A stretch of 64,000 bases of DNA, from positions 1,984,001-2,048,000 of the forward strand of contig NC_057374.1 in assembly GCF_016906535.1 (NCBI RefSeq). The letters are read 5' to 3'. Origin of the DNA: Rhizoctonia solani. Its lineage: Eukaryota > Basidiomycota > Agaricomycetes > Cantharellales > Ceratobasidiaceae. Every line of letters starts with the position of its first letter. Position 1 is the stretch's first letter. A program made the position numbers and the translations under genes. The notes beneath the pieces are model-generated. The model had not been told where the DNA came from, ran no database searches, and worked only from the letters and a program-made list of their open reading frames with translations. This document shows positions 11,564 through 22,322 of the stretch, piece after piece.

Positions 11564-13474
11564 CTACCACCTCCTTCCAAATTCCTCCACCACTGCCCGA
11601 TCAAACCCGTTCTCGTCGTACCCGAAACACAACCAGAGTTTGCCGACAAAAGTGTAACTGAACAATAACATCGCACCAGCGCGCTGACGGCTCCCAGTCG
11701 TGAGAGTGTCCAGTTTGATCGGACCATAGGCCGCATGGGTGTACATTCCATCTAAATTTCCGAGTAGCGATAGGCCCATCAGCGCCGTTGACGGAGGAGT
11801 GGGGTTCGACCTGGATGCCCGAGGTTCGACGTTGGGTAGAGCGGGTGGTTGTTCTTTAATAGGAGTCGTTGCAGGCGTTAGTAAGCCCGTGCGCGTCCTT
11901 GCAGCTTCCTCGTCGTCTATCTTTGCCCATTTGATGGCTTGTTCTTTTCTCTTGCTGGCAGTAAGCTGGGTACGTGAGATGATAAACTGCGATTTGACCG
12001 CGGCAGCACTTTGCGCTTTTGCGAGCCGAGCGCGATGCCAAAATGTCCGATGTATGCTGGCCGACTCTGATGGGATGAAGCTGGGAGAATTCTACCCGGA
12101 CTCGGAGCATGAGCTCGGGTCCGTCGGGGTCGGGATAACGAAACGACACTTACATGTTGAAATAACCTATGTTTAGTCTGAAGAAAGACTCGTTTGCCGA
12201 TATTTGGTCCAGCCAAGGGCGAGTATTAAGTGCCGAATACATCAACCTGGTGGGCATTAGTGCCTCTTTCTTCCAGCGCTGGATAGTTTTGGGAACTCAC
12301 GTTGGCAGTTTGGCCCCCATCTCTGCGGTCACGACTCCTCTAGCCAGCAGCTTTGCCCAAGCAATATTACACAGCGCAAATACCGCGCTCGATACGCTAA
12401 CACCGTTAGCCTTGCAATGCGTGAGGATTTTTTTCGTACGCTCTTTATCGAACGAGACCGTCGGAACACCGTTTTTCGAGTTGCCCCTTTGACCTTGGGG
12501 AAAGACTGTCCTCCCTGATATCGACCATGACGATATGTCGCTAGGTTAGTACACAAAATTGACTTCAAATTCATTGATCTCACAATTTGCTTTGTGCTCA
12601 ACAGCTGATCATCCACCATCCCGATAGCACGCCTCAATCCATTTGGGAGAGCGGGAAGCGCCGCTTCCATCGACCGCGGAAGACCATTTTGCTTATCCAA
12701 CTCCAGACCTACGACCCGTTTCAATTCGTCGACATTCCCACCGGCTCCAAGCAACAGCATTATTTCGTTTGCGCAGGTATGAAGTGCCATACCGTCCCGA
12801 TACAATGCATGGCGCAGAGCACCAAATGCCACTCGTCCTTACGCTCAGGGTCACGGGAGATAATCAGGAACGATGTGCGCCAAGCCGAGAGTAGCCTAGG
12901 CCCGTTCAAGTAATTCGACAATAGATCTATGAATTTAATTGTTGGAAAGTTATTTTTAGAATAACCCCTTTTTGTGGTTACCAGGCGTACCGTCTTCGAA
13001 CTTGATGTCAAGGACGACTCCTCGGCGGCCAGTCGAAGCGCCTCGTCTACCGTAGCTGGAATATCGTATTCAAACCGGGCGCAGCTGGCGTCGGGGGCAT
13101 TAACCCTAGAGGCGAGGAGTGGGTGTCTAAGCCGCTGAACAGCCCAGATCGCATGTACACGCTGAGGTGATATCAGTTCCGGAGGGGCTTGGAAACCCAG
13201 ATGCAAGTACCTAGGTAACCAAACTATCAGCATGTACTTTCTTGCCGTAACTTTCCGACTTACATGTCATTGACACCGTCGGCACGCGAGGGAAGAAAGT
13301 AAGACAATTCGTTACATCCCTGTGAGCTGTTGTTAGCATTTCCTAAAAAAATTACGGAACTGGTATGAGTCTACGTACCAGGTCTCGGCTAAACCTCGGT
13401 CTATCCGACTGACAATCCAAAACCGAAGCATGAATTGGGGACGAACTTGGAGAGAGAGGTCGAGTGAAGGTCAT
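11564..13474 (-). CDS. Condensation-domain / acetyltransferase-fold protein with several apparent frameshifts
   Basis: Resembles the condensation-fold acyl/acetyltransferases common in basidiomycetes (relatives of NRPS condensation domains and alcohol or trichothecene acetyltransferases); substrate unknown. Exons: 13474-13379, 13319-13264, 13210-12992, 12926-12584, 12514-12301, 12247-12154, 12091-11564. Landmarks are ELSYFLPSRADGVND, WAVQRLRHPLLASRV, DLLSNYLNGPRLLS, the active-site motif HxxxDG assembled as MHCI-GDGMALH, GGQSFPKVKG, CKANGVSVSSAVFALCNIAW and the C-terminal GPIKLDTLTTGSR. The frame slips at four places, each mended by one base in a short homopolymer: near 13010, 12796-12798 (CCC), 12462-12469 and 12040-12043 (AAAA). 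The HxxxDG motif itself straddles one slip. With this many slips it is either a pseudogene or, more likely given neighbouring genes, a victim of consensus errors. Confidence 0.7.
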
Positions 13475-14504
13475 CGTAAAGGTGGAGCTGGTGGAGGGGT
13501 TTGTGTGGCGTTGGGCTGACTCCAAGCCCAGCTATATGTGGGCAACAACCGAACAACATACGCCTAGACCCTAGACGGCGAGATCATTCGGCCATACCAA
13601 CAACGAGGGCGGTATTGACAGCATGGATTAGGGGATTCTGCATGGAAAAGTGTTGGTAAGTAGAATGCAAGGCTATAAATGGAAAATAAAAGACGAAAGA
13701 CGATTATATAAGACGTGGGCATTGTTCGAGTGCCCTACGAACCGAAGCAAAGAGCTAATTATACCCATAGTGCGGTACCTTTTGGGGAAAACCAAGAGCG
13801 ACAGATGTCATGTTATATTTGTTACTGAATTGTTGTTACCTAGTTTCGGAGCCGGTGGTACCTAATATTATCGTTAATCAAACCTAGCATACGATGAAAT
13901 GACAGAAGCAGACCAATATGATGATGCCATTCACGCGTTTCACTGTAGATAATCAACAGGAACCTTTGTTAACATCCTTTCAAGGAACCCCCAAATGATT
14001 GTCCTTCTGGGTCGCACCGAGGTGATTTAACAGCACAAGATAACAAGCTGAACAATTCGCCTCGCGTTGGAAAAAAGATCCAGTGGTGTCTGAAATACAT
14101 GTAGGGTTCGATTATCCACGAAGACTCGCCGGCAGAGGTCGCAATCAGTCATGGGTAGATCACGTGGCCCAGGATCTATGCCCAACCACGTGGTCCTTCC
14201 CTTGCCAGGAACCCATAGGCCTTCACTTGGCATAACCGACTTCGAAACTCCTCCAGTCATGAAGCAGATGGACACGACTGGCGTAATGATAGGCCCACCA
14301 ATATCGCAAATCTCCTTCTGGATAACGTATTTCCTCGTTCTAGTTGTATTCCCGCTTGCTTCTCGGTCACGCACGTTTCGAGAAATATCCGACGCTGGCC
14401 AGTCTATAAGAGCAGCCCATCCCCATTGACGAGTACTGCAGATTCGACAGGGGTCTGTTCTGCTCTTATCCATTTGGACACGTGCTTGCATTAGTATCCC
14501 CACG
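13475..14504. other. Intergenic between divergent genes
   Basis: Presumed shared upstream region of the minus-strand condensation-fold gene and the plus-strand phosphatase-fold gene. A 158-codon minus-strand frame (14503-14027) overlaps the upstream region but has no recognisable motif and I do not call it. Confidence 0.45.
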
Positions 14505-16251
14505 ATGCTGCGTCGTTCTGTTTCCTTGCTTGCCGCGAGCTCTTTGTGCCTGGCCGCTCCCGCCAGCCTAAAGAACGGGCCGCCGCCTCTTCCGGGAGCT
14601 TCAATGTCTTGTCCATGAACGTCGCCGGTCTCCCCGCCATTCTCAATCCCAACGGCGAAGCCGGTGACAAGACCACAAACACGATGTACATCGGCCAGGT
14701 AAGGAACCAGTCATCCCCCCTATCTATTTCCCAAGTTTAACTCGCGTAACCCGCGCTCGCACAGAAAATGTCGCAAATCAACTATGGGATCATCAACGTC
14801 CAAGAGGTGAGCCAGTTTCCATCAACAGCCCTTGTTCGGATATTGACGTTTTCTTTCTTCGGTTAGGACTTCAACTATCATGCGACGTTGTACCAGTACG
14901 ACACCCACCCGTTCCGGACCGCAACTTCGGGTGGCGTTCCGTTCGGTTCTGGGACTCAACACGCTGTCCAAGTACGATTGGGTCGACTTTGAGCGTATCA
15001 AATGGGACCAGTGCAGTAACGCATCCGAGAGCGACTGTCTGACACCCAAGGTAGGTATCATTTCATTTCATCTCTAATTTATGACAATTCATATGTATAT
15101 GAAATTATCCAGGGATTTACCTTTATGCGGGTCCGCATCGATGAGGGCGTTTATATCGATATGATTAATTCATACCGATGCTGGGACTGAGCCTGGCGAC
15201 GAAGTTGCAAGGCGCTCGAATATCCAGCAGGTACGAATATGAACATTTGTTGATAGGCCGATTTCTGAGCTTTATAATGTCCAGGTTGCCGACTTTATAA
15301 ACACCCACTCGGCTGGTAATGCAGTAATCGTCTTTGGAGACACCAACTCGCGCTACACTCGGTAATCATTTATCTTGATCATGGGAGACACACCGTTCTA
15401 ACCGATATCATCCCAGTTCGGATGACAACATCCGCCTGTTCACCACTCAGAACGGCCTCACAGACGCATGGGTACAAGCAATCGGAGGCAAAGCCCCCGC
15501 AGCTGGCGCAGATGCAATCGTCTGCCCGAGGGAATTCCGTCTAATATCAACTGCGAGGTCGTCGACAAGGTCTTGTACGTTCCTATTTCACTCGTGACAA
15601 ATTCAGGAGATGCTCATGAAGACAACTCAGCTACCGTGGATCGCCGATAATTAACCTCAAGTCCTCCGGGTTCTTCTACGACACGTCGCGGTTCCTGTCC
15701 CCAGACGGACACACGCTAACCGACCACAACCCTATTCGAGTGGACTTTGGATACACGCTCTCGTCCGGGTTGCGCCAGAGTGACCTGTACGGAGGTCCTC
15801 ACGGGTACGTTTCCAGCCATTCTAATCGTCGTGTTCTGAGTTGCCGCCCTCTTACCTCTAGCAACTGGTTCAACGACCTTTCCTCGCTTCCCTCGTCTCC
15901 CAAACTCGCCTCCATCACTCTGCGCGGCGCCAACCGGCTCGACGGATTTTCCCTCGCCCTCACCTCGGGCCGCACATTTACGCACGGCGGGTCGGGCGGG
16001 GACGCTTATTCGCTCGCACTGGGCTCGGGAGAGTACATCACGTCGGTCAAGTTGTGCTGGGCCAAAAGGATGGGCGTACTCGTAACTTTTATGCGCAGGC
16101 GACGACGAACAAGGGAAAGAGTGTTCAGGCTGGGAAAACTACGGGCGATTGTGCGACTGCGACTGCGCCGAGTGGGTACGGTGTGGTTGGAACGTATGGG
16201 CAGGACGGAGACGAGGTGGACCAGCTTGGGTTTATTTATGCCCAGCAGTAG
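14505..16251 (+). CDS. Secreted endonuclease/exonuclease/phosphatase-fold protein with C-terminal jacalin-like domain, frameshifted
   Basis: DNase I/inositol-phosphatase-like fold fused to a lectin-like domain. The start gives a signal peptide, MLRRSVSLLAASSLCLAAP. The EEP domain spans roughly residues 30-300: SFNVLSMNVAGLPA, INVQEDFNYH with the metal-binding Glu, VIVFGDTNSRYT with the catalytic Asp-x-Asn, and finally LTDHNPIRVDF with the Asp-His pair. After NWFNDLSSLP the last 130 residues read as a jacalin-type beta-prism: SITLRGANRLDGFSL, GEYITSVKLCW and VVGTYGQDGDEVDQLGFIY. At least eight introns are inferred. Five apparent single-base (or net one-base) slips occur near 14570 (AAA), 14951 (GGG), 15168, 15524 (CCC) and 16063 (AAAA). 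A role in phospholipid, nucleic-acid or glycan-associated hydrolysis outside the cell is inference only. Confidence 0.75.
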
Positions 16252-16554
16252 TAGTTTCGTTTGTCTTGGATATTTTCGGCACAATTCAATCTGTTTTACT
16301 TACTCGTAATATCTCGCCGACACTACCAGCCACGAGCCACCCAATCAATACTCTGCGCAAGAATCTAAAGCAGGAGCACTTGCGGAAAATACCATCGGAT
16401 GTTTGCACTTGAAGTCGGAGAACGGTGTCAGGAGATCACGACGGCATAGGTATGGAGCACTGTGGTTTCATTTCATTGTAGATGTAAACACCAAAACTGT
16501 CTATATCTCTATCAGCCTCTAGATTCTAAATGAGAATTCTGCCTCGATTCCGCA

Positions 16555-17275
16555 TCATACATAACCCACCCACCCTCGGGCAAGGCCTCTACCACAGTCC
16601 AGGCCATCCGACTTCATCATTTCATGGTAATACCTCCAACTCGGTCGTCCCTTTGCCTTGGGAATCACCGGCTGACCGGGATTCATAATCCACTTTTCGC
16701 CCTTTTGCGACAGATGGAACCAACTGGGTGGGGGGACCCCCGAGTCGCACCAAAACTCGAGCGTATGACGGGCCTCGGCTTCCGCAAACAGGTGTTGCTC
16801 AAATGCGGATCCGACGTTGCCGGATCTGGCGTGGGCAGGAAGCGAATTCAGCCAGGATAAGAAATGAGCGAATAGGTCGCTGATGATGGTTCCAAACGCA
16901 TTGGTGCGAGTGGCCTGTGGTGGGAAACGGTGTCAGCACGGGTGTATGCGAGCAAAAGACATGTATATATATGATATAGGGGTAGGCAAGTTGAAGAAAA
17001 GGCGACTCACTGCCCATTCTGGCCAGTCGGAATCCAGGTGTTGTGCGAGTTCCTTGACGCCCTTGCGGATATCTGAGAGTAGTCCAGAGCGCATGGATGT
17101 TCTCGTGGCGGGTGAGGAAGCTCTGGGTGTTTGGGAACTGCCATGGCTTGGGGATATCGGTAAAGGCAGGATGGTTAGGGACAGATGCAAACTCCTTGTA
17201 CTCGATGAAGATGTGTGCTTGCGGAGTCGAGTGGAAGACTTGACTATGTTGAGAGGGAGCACGATTGAATGTCAT
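16555..17275 (-). CDS. Hypothetical protein, two exons, one apparent frameshift
   Basis: I do not recognise this family. Exon 1 (17275-17011) begins MTFNRAPSQHSQVFHS and includes HIFIEYKEFASVPNHPAF. Exon 2 (16914-16555) is joined through a GTGAGT intron to give DWPEWAATRTNAFGTIISDLF, and ends in a Trp-rich stretch with PPPSWFHLSQKGEKWIM and GRPSWRYYHEMM. About 208 residues, soluble, no signal peptide. Exon 1 has one base too many near 17090, between NIHA and GLLSDIRKGVKEL, the same kind of slip seen in neighbours. A TATATTTATA motif about 65 bases upstream of the start supports the choice of start. The protein-like composition and clean splice signals argue it is real. Confidence 0.55.
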
Positions 17276-18508
17276 ATTGAGGTGAAGTGTGAGTGGGAGG
17301 TGCAAGCTGAGGATGGTGGTTGGCAGAGTCTGAGCCGAGTCCGTATATTTATACCAAGCCAAACTACGAGGAGTAAACAAAAACATGGATTATACAATAA
17401 ATAAATAAATATGACCAGCTCCAAGGGCCTTGTGATAGCCCGAGAGCGTCTGGAACGGACGGAGGCAAGGAAGAGAGTGGGAGTAGCTCACGTGAGGTAA
17501 ACAAGGCCAAGCTATTAGCACAGCCACCCAAACTTCAAAGGCCACCCACCACCGCACCACGATAGCCAGCTGTTTCAACCACTTTTCAATAACTCCAATG
17601 ATTAGTTCAATAATTGACACAAATAAAGAGTCTGGGGCACCACCCTTATCTTTTTCGAGTAATCATCAGCTGGTGGGTTTTCGAATTGCCATGTGAATTC
17701 CCAATGCATTACCCTTGGCCGTCCCCTCTGACCTTTTACCGGATCATATTTCTTTATGTCTTATCTGCGTAGCTCGAAACCTGCAAAAATCCCTCGAATA
17801 TATTGCCATCAGCTGATCAGGGTGAGCAAGAAGTACTGTATTCAAATGCGTCGAACCACGGGCTGATCCGCTTCAATACACTTGAACTGCCCCAAATCCA
17901 CGCTGAGGTAGAGTCAGGATACATCTGTATTAATAACACGGGCGAGCTCTAGGTATCGCAAACACAAACTCACAACGCAATCGAATCCCATTTGACAGGA
18001 CAGGAGGGGCTGCATGGTGGTCCCATGTAACGGCTTCACACCATGAACGCTCCAGCACTCGGTCGGTTTGTGGCCGTGACATGCGGGCTGGAAGTGGTGC
18101 GTAGTTCAGTTGTTATGTGTCACATCCTTCGCTTCCCGGGCCGTATGAGCCACACCAGTCTGAATGGACAAGTCATCAGGGGCACAATTGTATATTACGC
18201 CAAACTCAGTTATAATAACACAGCGACTAAAGAAATAGACGTTTGCCACGGGTAAGCCTTGATTTCGATACATACCGGGGAGAATAGGTCTTTTTTCGAT
18301 CCAAAAGCTCGTGAGTAATTCGGTGGTGCTATTAAACCGCGATAAATCGGCTCATTGGACTAGGCCTACAGTTAGCTATTCAGTAGGCCCCAGTGCTCCG
18401 GAGTTGCAGGCTCAAATTTTATGTGGATAGATTTTGAAAGCAAGCGCCAAGATGAGTGTGGCTTGTTGACAATGACTATAGGCACGTATTGTAGCCACAC
18501 AGTAAGCG
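17276..18508. other. Intergenic up to the transposon island
   Basis: No gene supported. AT-moderate sequence with short frames only; the right edge is the insertion site of the LTR element starting at 18509. Confidence 0.45.
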
Positions 18509-18620
18509 TTGTAGTAGGGGAGGCGGGGGTATGCCCCTGACCGCGTGTACCACAGTATATAGCACATGCCCGCATACGCGGATATTCATCTCTTTCCACC
18601 ACCTCGTACACCCGTCTCCA
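18509..18620 (+). repeat. 5' LTR of element C (112 bp)
   Basis: Matches 36556-36669 with only a few small indels. Begins TGTAGTAGGGG and ends CCGTCTCCA. Unusually short for a Gypsy element. Contains TATATAGC, a possible TATA box. Confidence 0.88.
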
Positions 18621-18623
18621 CCG

Positions 18624-18640
18624 TGGTGACGAGGGAGGAT
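18624..18640 (+). other. Probable tRNA primer-binding site of element C
   Basis: TGGTGACGAGGG starts three bases after the LTR. The TGG matches the complement of a tRNA CCA end, so C is probably primed by a tRNA, unlike B and D. Which tRNA cannot be told from the window. Confidence 0.5.
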
Positions 18641-18739
18641 TCACACCTCTACGCGCCTACCGCTTGCGCGCTACCTAACTATATCCACTACCTATCTACA
18701 AAATTCCGAGGACACGCGCTCAACAGGAGGCAGCCCGTC

Positions 18740-20560
18740 GGGCCGAGGACAGACCAAGAATCGACATCGACGAGGTCTCAGACACGGAATACAGCTCACC
18801 CGAGGAAGAAGTTACCCCGAGGAAGAAGAATCGTGTCGACCGCTAGACGACGACACCAGACGCCGCATACGAAGCCAACGAGCCCCAAGCCCCAACAGTT
18901 CCCCGTTCTCAACGATCAACCTTTCGGACATCGAGACATCTAGGCCCCCTAGCAGAGAGCGATCAGACTCCGAGGCAACTGCAGTACCACCACCACCCTC
19001 GACGAGCTGTGGCAAAGTCAAAACGGCCGAGCGCCAGCACCAATCACCGACCCATCTCCCGGCAAGCTACCCACCCACGAACTCGCAAAGCACCGGTCCT
19101 TCAGCTAACAGGGCTAGCACCGCCACGCCACACCTCTTCTGCACCACACCGGCCCCCGACACCACCCAAAATGGCGGAAGCAAACGACCAGAACCTACAC
19201 TGGGCACGTGAACGCCTGCGTGATCTGGACCGATTCGATGGGAAAGAAGAACTCACGCGAAACAAGTAGAGAGCACGTGGAGGAAACGTTTCTGCAAAAT
19301 GGTCAACCATATAAGGTTAGCGATAACCAACGACGCGCCCTGCACCACACCGGCCCCCGACACCACCAAAATGGCGGAAGCAAACGACCAGAACCTACAC
19401 TGGGCACGTGAACGCCTGCGTGATCTGGACCGATTCGATGGGAAAGAACTCACCGCGAAACAAGTAGAGAGCACGTGGAGGAAACGTTTCTGCAAAATGG
19501 TCAACGCATATAAGGTTAGCGATAACCAACGACGCGCCTTGTGGCTGGAACACCTCGAGGAGCCCTTGTTGGCAGCCGAATGGGCGGAACGAATGGAGGA
19601 CGAAGGGAAAATCGGGACATGGGATGCGCTGGTGAAGGAGTTGGGCGTGCGCTGGCCGGCGCCGGATGAAGCGGAGAAGCAGAAGGAAAGAACAGAGCGT
19701 TGGTACCAGCATGCAATCGAGGAGAAGAAATTAGGGACCAGGGTAGAGGGGATAGGTGGAGCGTCGGAGCCGTATTACGTTGTCTGGGCAAGGGAACACA
19801 TGGCGTTAGCAGCGGAAATGAGTGCAGGGAAAGTAGGCAAGGAGAAGTTTATGGTAGAATGGACATGGCACCGGGCCCTCCCAAGTACCCTCAAGGGGTT
19901 GCTGCCAAAAGAATTCAGCAAATATAAAACAATCACCAAGCTTTGCAAGGACGTTATCAGCATTGAGTACAACCGAGTGCTGGTACTCACGCAAGCCAAG
20001 GCAGCGCAGAAAGCTACAAACACTTGGTTGATCAATTGAATAAGCGCATAGCCTCCCTAGAAATTCAGGCCCAAGTGATAAAACTCCCGGCAGGACCAAG
20101 TCAAGCTCCAGCATGCAGGCCAGACCCGCCAAAGGACAGGGGAGAACCTTTGGCAGGAGCCAGCCGGGCTATGAGCTCTACCGCGCCGCTATCAATAGCC
20201 TGCCAGCCAACTGGCCCTCAATGCAAGATTACCCACTCACACCGGGCACCTATAGCCAAGCCGCCAACACATGCACACGCTGCAGCAAAGGCAACCATGC
20301 GGCCAAGCCTGCTACGGAAAGCATTACCGGAAAACAAGATGGAATGGAGAAAGCGTACCAAGGAGGAGCTAGGGCAGGCAAGGCCGGGCCCGTCAAGAGC
20401 CAAGATTTTCCAGGTCTTGGTTGAGAGATATGGCAAGGAGGTGGCAGAGGCATGCATGCCGAGCGTGTTGGAGTTGGGAAATGGACTGGGTCAGTGAGCA
20501 ATGCCGCGCACGCTACTGGCCCAACCCTCTGCGCGCACATACATGAGCCGCAAGGGGACA
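18740..20560 (+). pseudogene. Gag of element C, broken
   Basis: Capsid-like frame beginning MAEANDQNLHWARERLRD at 19371, with DLDRFDGKELTAKQVE and a long helical region up to 20039. An upstream acidic, Pro/Ser-rich segment (about 18740-19140, including SDTEYSSPEEEVTPR) is probably the N-terminus in another frame. Two slips follow: near 20024, where the helix continues as LVDQLNKRIASLEIQ, and near 20310, where one missing C breaks a zinc knuckle (CTRCSKGNHAAKP then C). The knuckle fits CX2CX4HX4C. A 200 bp tandem duplication disrupts the front. The frame after 20497 runs into solo LTR H. Confidence 0.65.
19140..19540 (+). repeat. 200 bp tandem duplication at the start of gag C
   Basis: Two consecutive units (about 19140-19340 and 19341-19540) that differ essentially only by small indels (for example CACCACCC/CACCACC, AAGAAGAACTC/AAGAACTC, CACGCG/CACCGCG). 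Only the second unit has an open frame. Confidence 0.85.
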
Positions 20561-21094
20561 ATTGTTATAGCCTCCTAACATATACCATTAGAATCGCCTG
20601 AATTTTCTATTATTTTTAGTATTTTTTACGGACTTGATATCTCATGTTTTTTGATCACGTGATCTCGGCGCTTATTTATGCCAAGATGCCGCGCCGAGAT
20701 GCCGTGCCAAGGGCGCTTAGGAGAAATCCACACTTCTGCGCAGCCCGCAGCATGCTTCTCATTTGTCTTCTGTACTTCTTTCTCTCACGCGCACAGACCA
20801 TGTAGATAGTGCACCTTGTCTATATATACAGCAGGGAAATTGCTTGGAAACACCAAGTCAATTTTACCTTGTCTCATACCATTGAGGAGGACCTTCAGCC
20901 AGCTAAGTAGCCGGCCCCCCAGTAGTACAGAAGTTACCCCTTATTGCGCTCACCACACCTCCAGGCCTAAGGCCCCATTGTTGCCAGTAGCTAGTAGAAG
21001 TCCACCTTACGTGGCAGTAGTATAGCCTAGTTAGATAGTTAGATAGCTTTGTCAGTAGTAGTACGGCCGTAAGCGCCTGCCCACTAGCAAGTAC

Positions 21095-21528
21095 TGTCAT
21101 AACCTATATCTGGAAAGGTTATTACCATATATATCCACTGTCAAAGATATATATAGTATATGTGATGCACAGTGATATATGAATAATATATATGCTGGGG
21201 GACGTTGCACTCCCCCGCCCCCCTAGCCGCGGGCCAATGTTAAGGGAGCCCGCGGGCGAGGTCTGAATAATATATTATTATAGAAGAGATTATGTCATCC
21301 CCCCCCACCTCAAATCCGTAGTAGTTTAGTATAGTATTTGATAAAGGACTGGAGGGGGGAGGTCATGTGACCCTGGTGGACTGTCAGTCTCTAAGTCATG
21401 AGCCCTCAGAGTAATGACAGTTCTGACTGCATATATGTGAGTATATGCGGCCTTCTAAAGACTGTGGAATATCCTATTAGTAGGTGGCTTGGTCAGGAGA
21501 CATGCCAGCAAAGGCATGGGTCATGACA
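21095..21528 (-). repeat. 3' LTR of element A
   Basis: 434 bp direct repeat of 24983-25421. Substitutions between the two are C/T or G/A transitions, four of the five I found being at CpG. Confidence 0.9.
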
Positions 21529-21892
21529 TTGCCCCCCTTTTAAGCACAAGTCTAGGGGACCTAGATCTGTGCAAAATAAGAGGAAAGCTACCTCTAACAG
21601 GATACCAGCACTGAATGGACAGAAAAAAAAAATTTCCCATTTTTTTGACAGTAATTGGCCAACAGTCATTGGCCAACTACACATGGTTCATCTTGATAGT
21701 CCATCCTCCATAGCCTTTAGTTGAAAGTAGTGACATGGTTGTAACTCTCCTCTTGACCTTGGAGTAGTTACCACCCTGTAACCCTACTTTCTTCTCTCTA
21801 CTCTATCCCCCTTTTAGTGCAAGTTTTAGGGGACCTGAAATTGCACTGATTGAAAATGACTTGACCAATTTTCAATGAAATGCTGTTTGTTC

Positions 21893-22322
21893 AATATTTG
21901 CAGTCATTCATCACTGCCTTCTTCCCTCCCAGGGTTCAAGTAAGGCTAGCTGGAATTGAACCAGACTTATAGAGCTAGACCAAGAGCCTTACTGATCCTG
22001 AAGCAGATAAAAGATCATGAAGTAGGAGAGGTAAAGCTAGCTGGGGATGATCCAGCCTTTTAGCAGACCACACACTCTACCATCCCCACCATGATCTAAG
22101 GAAGTACCAATATTTGCAGCCATTTAGAGACTGTCTTCTTCCCTCCCAGGGTCCAAGTAAGGCTAGCTGGAATTGAACCAGACTTATAGAGCTAGACCAA
22201 GAGCCTTACTGACCCAAAGCAGATGAAAGACCATGAAGTAGGAGAGGTAAAGCTAGCTGGGGATGATCCAGCCTTTTAGCAGACCACACACTCTACCCTC
22301 CCTACCATGGTCCAAGGAAGTA
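21893..22322. repeat. Two 215 bp tandem units inside element A
   Basis: Unit 1 (about 21893-22107) and unit 2 (about 22108-22322) share the run CTTCCCTCCCAGGGT and the hairpin modules described separately, with a few substitutions. Confidence 0.85.
21940..22297 (-). other. tRNA-like hairpin modules (four copies; a fifth at 23727-23776)
   Basis: Type 1 modules (21940-21992, 22157-22209, 23727-23776) have complementary ends, GTAAGGCT with AGCCTTAC in the first two and GTAAGGTT with AACCTTAT in the third. Between them is a 4 bp stem CTGG/CCAG with a 7-base loop. On the minus strand the loop region reads GGTTCAATTCC, a Pol III B-box/T-arm sequence, preceded by TAGCTCTATAAG, which looks like an A-box. 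Type 2 modules (22030-22081, 22246-22297) have ends GGTAAAG/CTCTACC and stem GCTGG/CCAGC with a 7-base loop. Too short for a full tRNA; the anticodon arm is missing. Confidence 0.5.

Noticed and set aside
12961..12991. Reading the condensation-fold gene through this region without an intron
   Set aside because: The uninterrupted frame inserts about 20 atypical residues before DLLSNYLNGP; a GTACGC...CATAG intron joins FED to DLLSNY, though it needs a one-base slip upstream.
14027..14503. 158-codon minus-strand open frame
   Set aside because: It lies in the divergent promoter region, overlaps the next gene's upstream DNA, has no motif, and its composition looks random.
21940..21992. Calling the hairpin modules as tRNA genes
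   Set aside because: Only about 53 bases with no anticodon arm or anticodon, repeated within a retroelement, so they are described as tRNA-like only.
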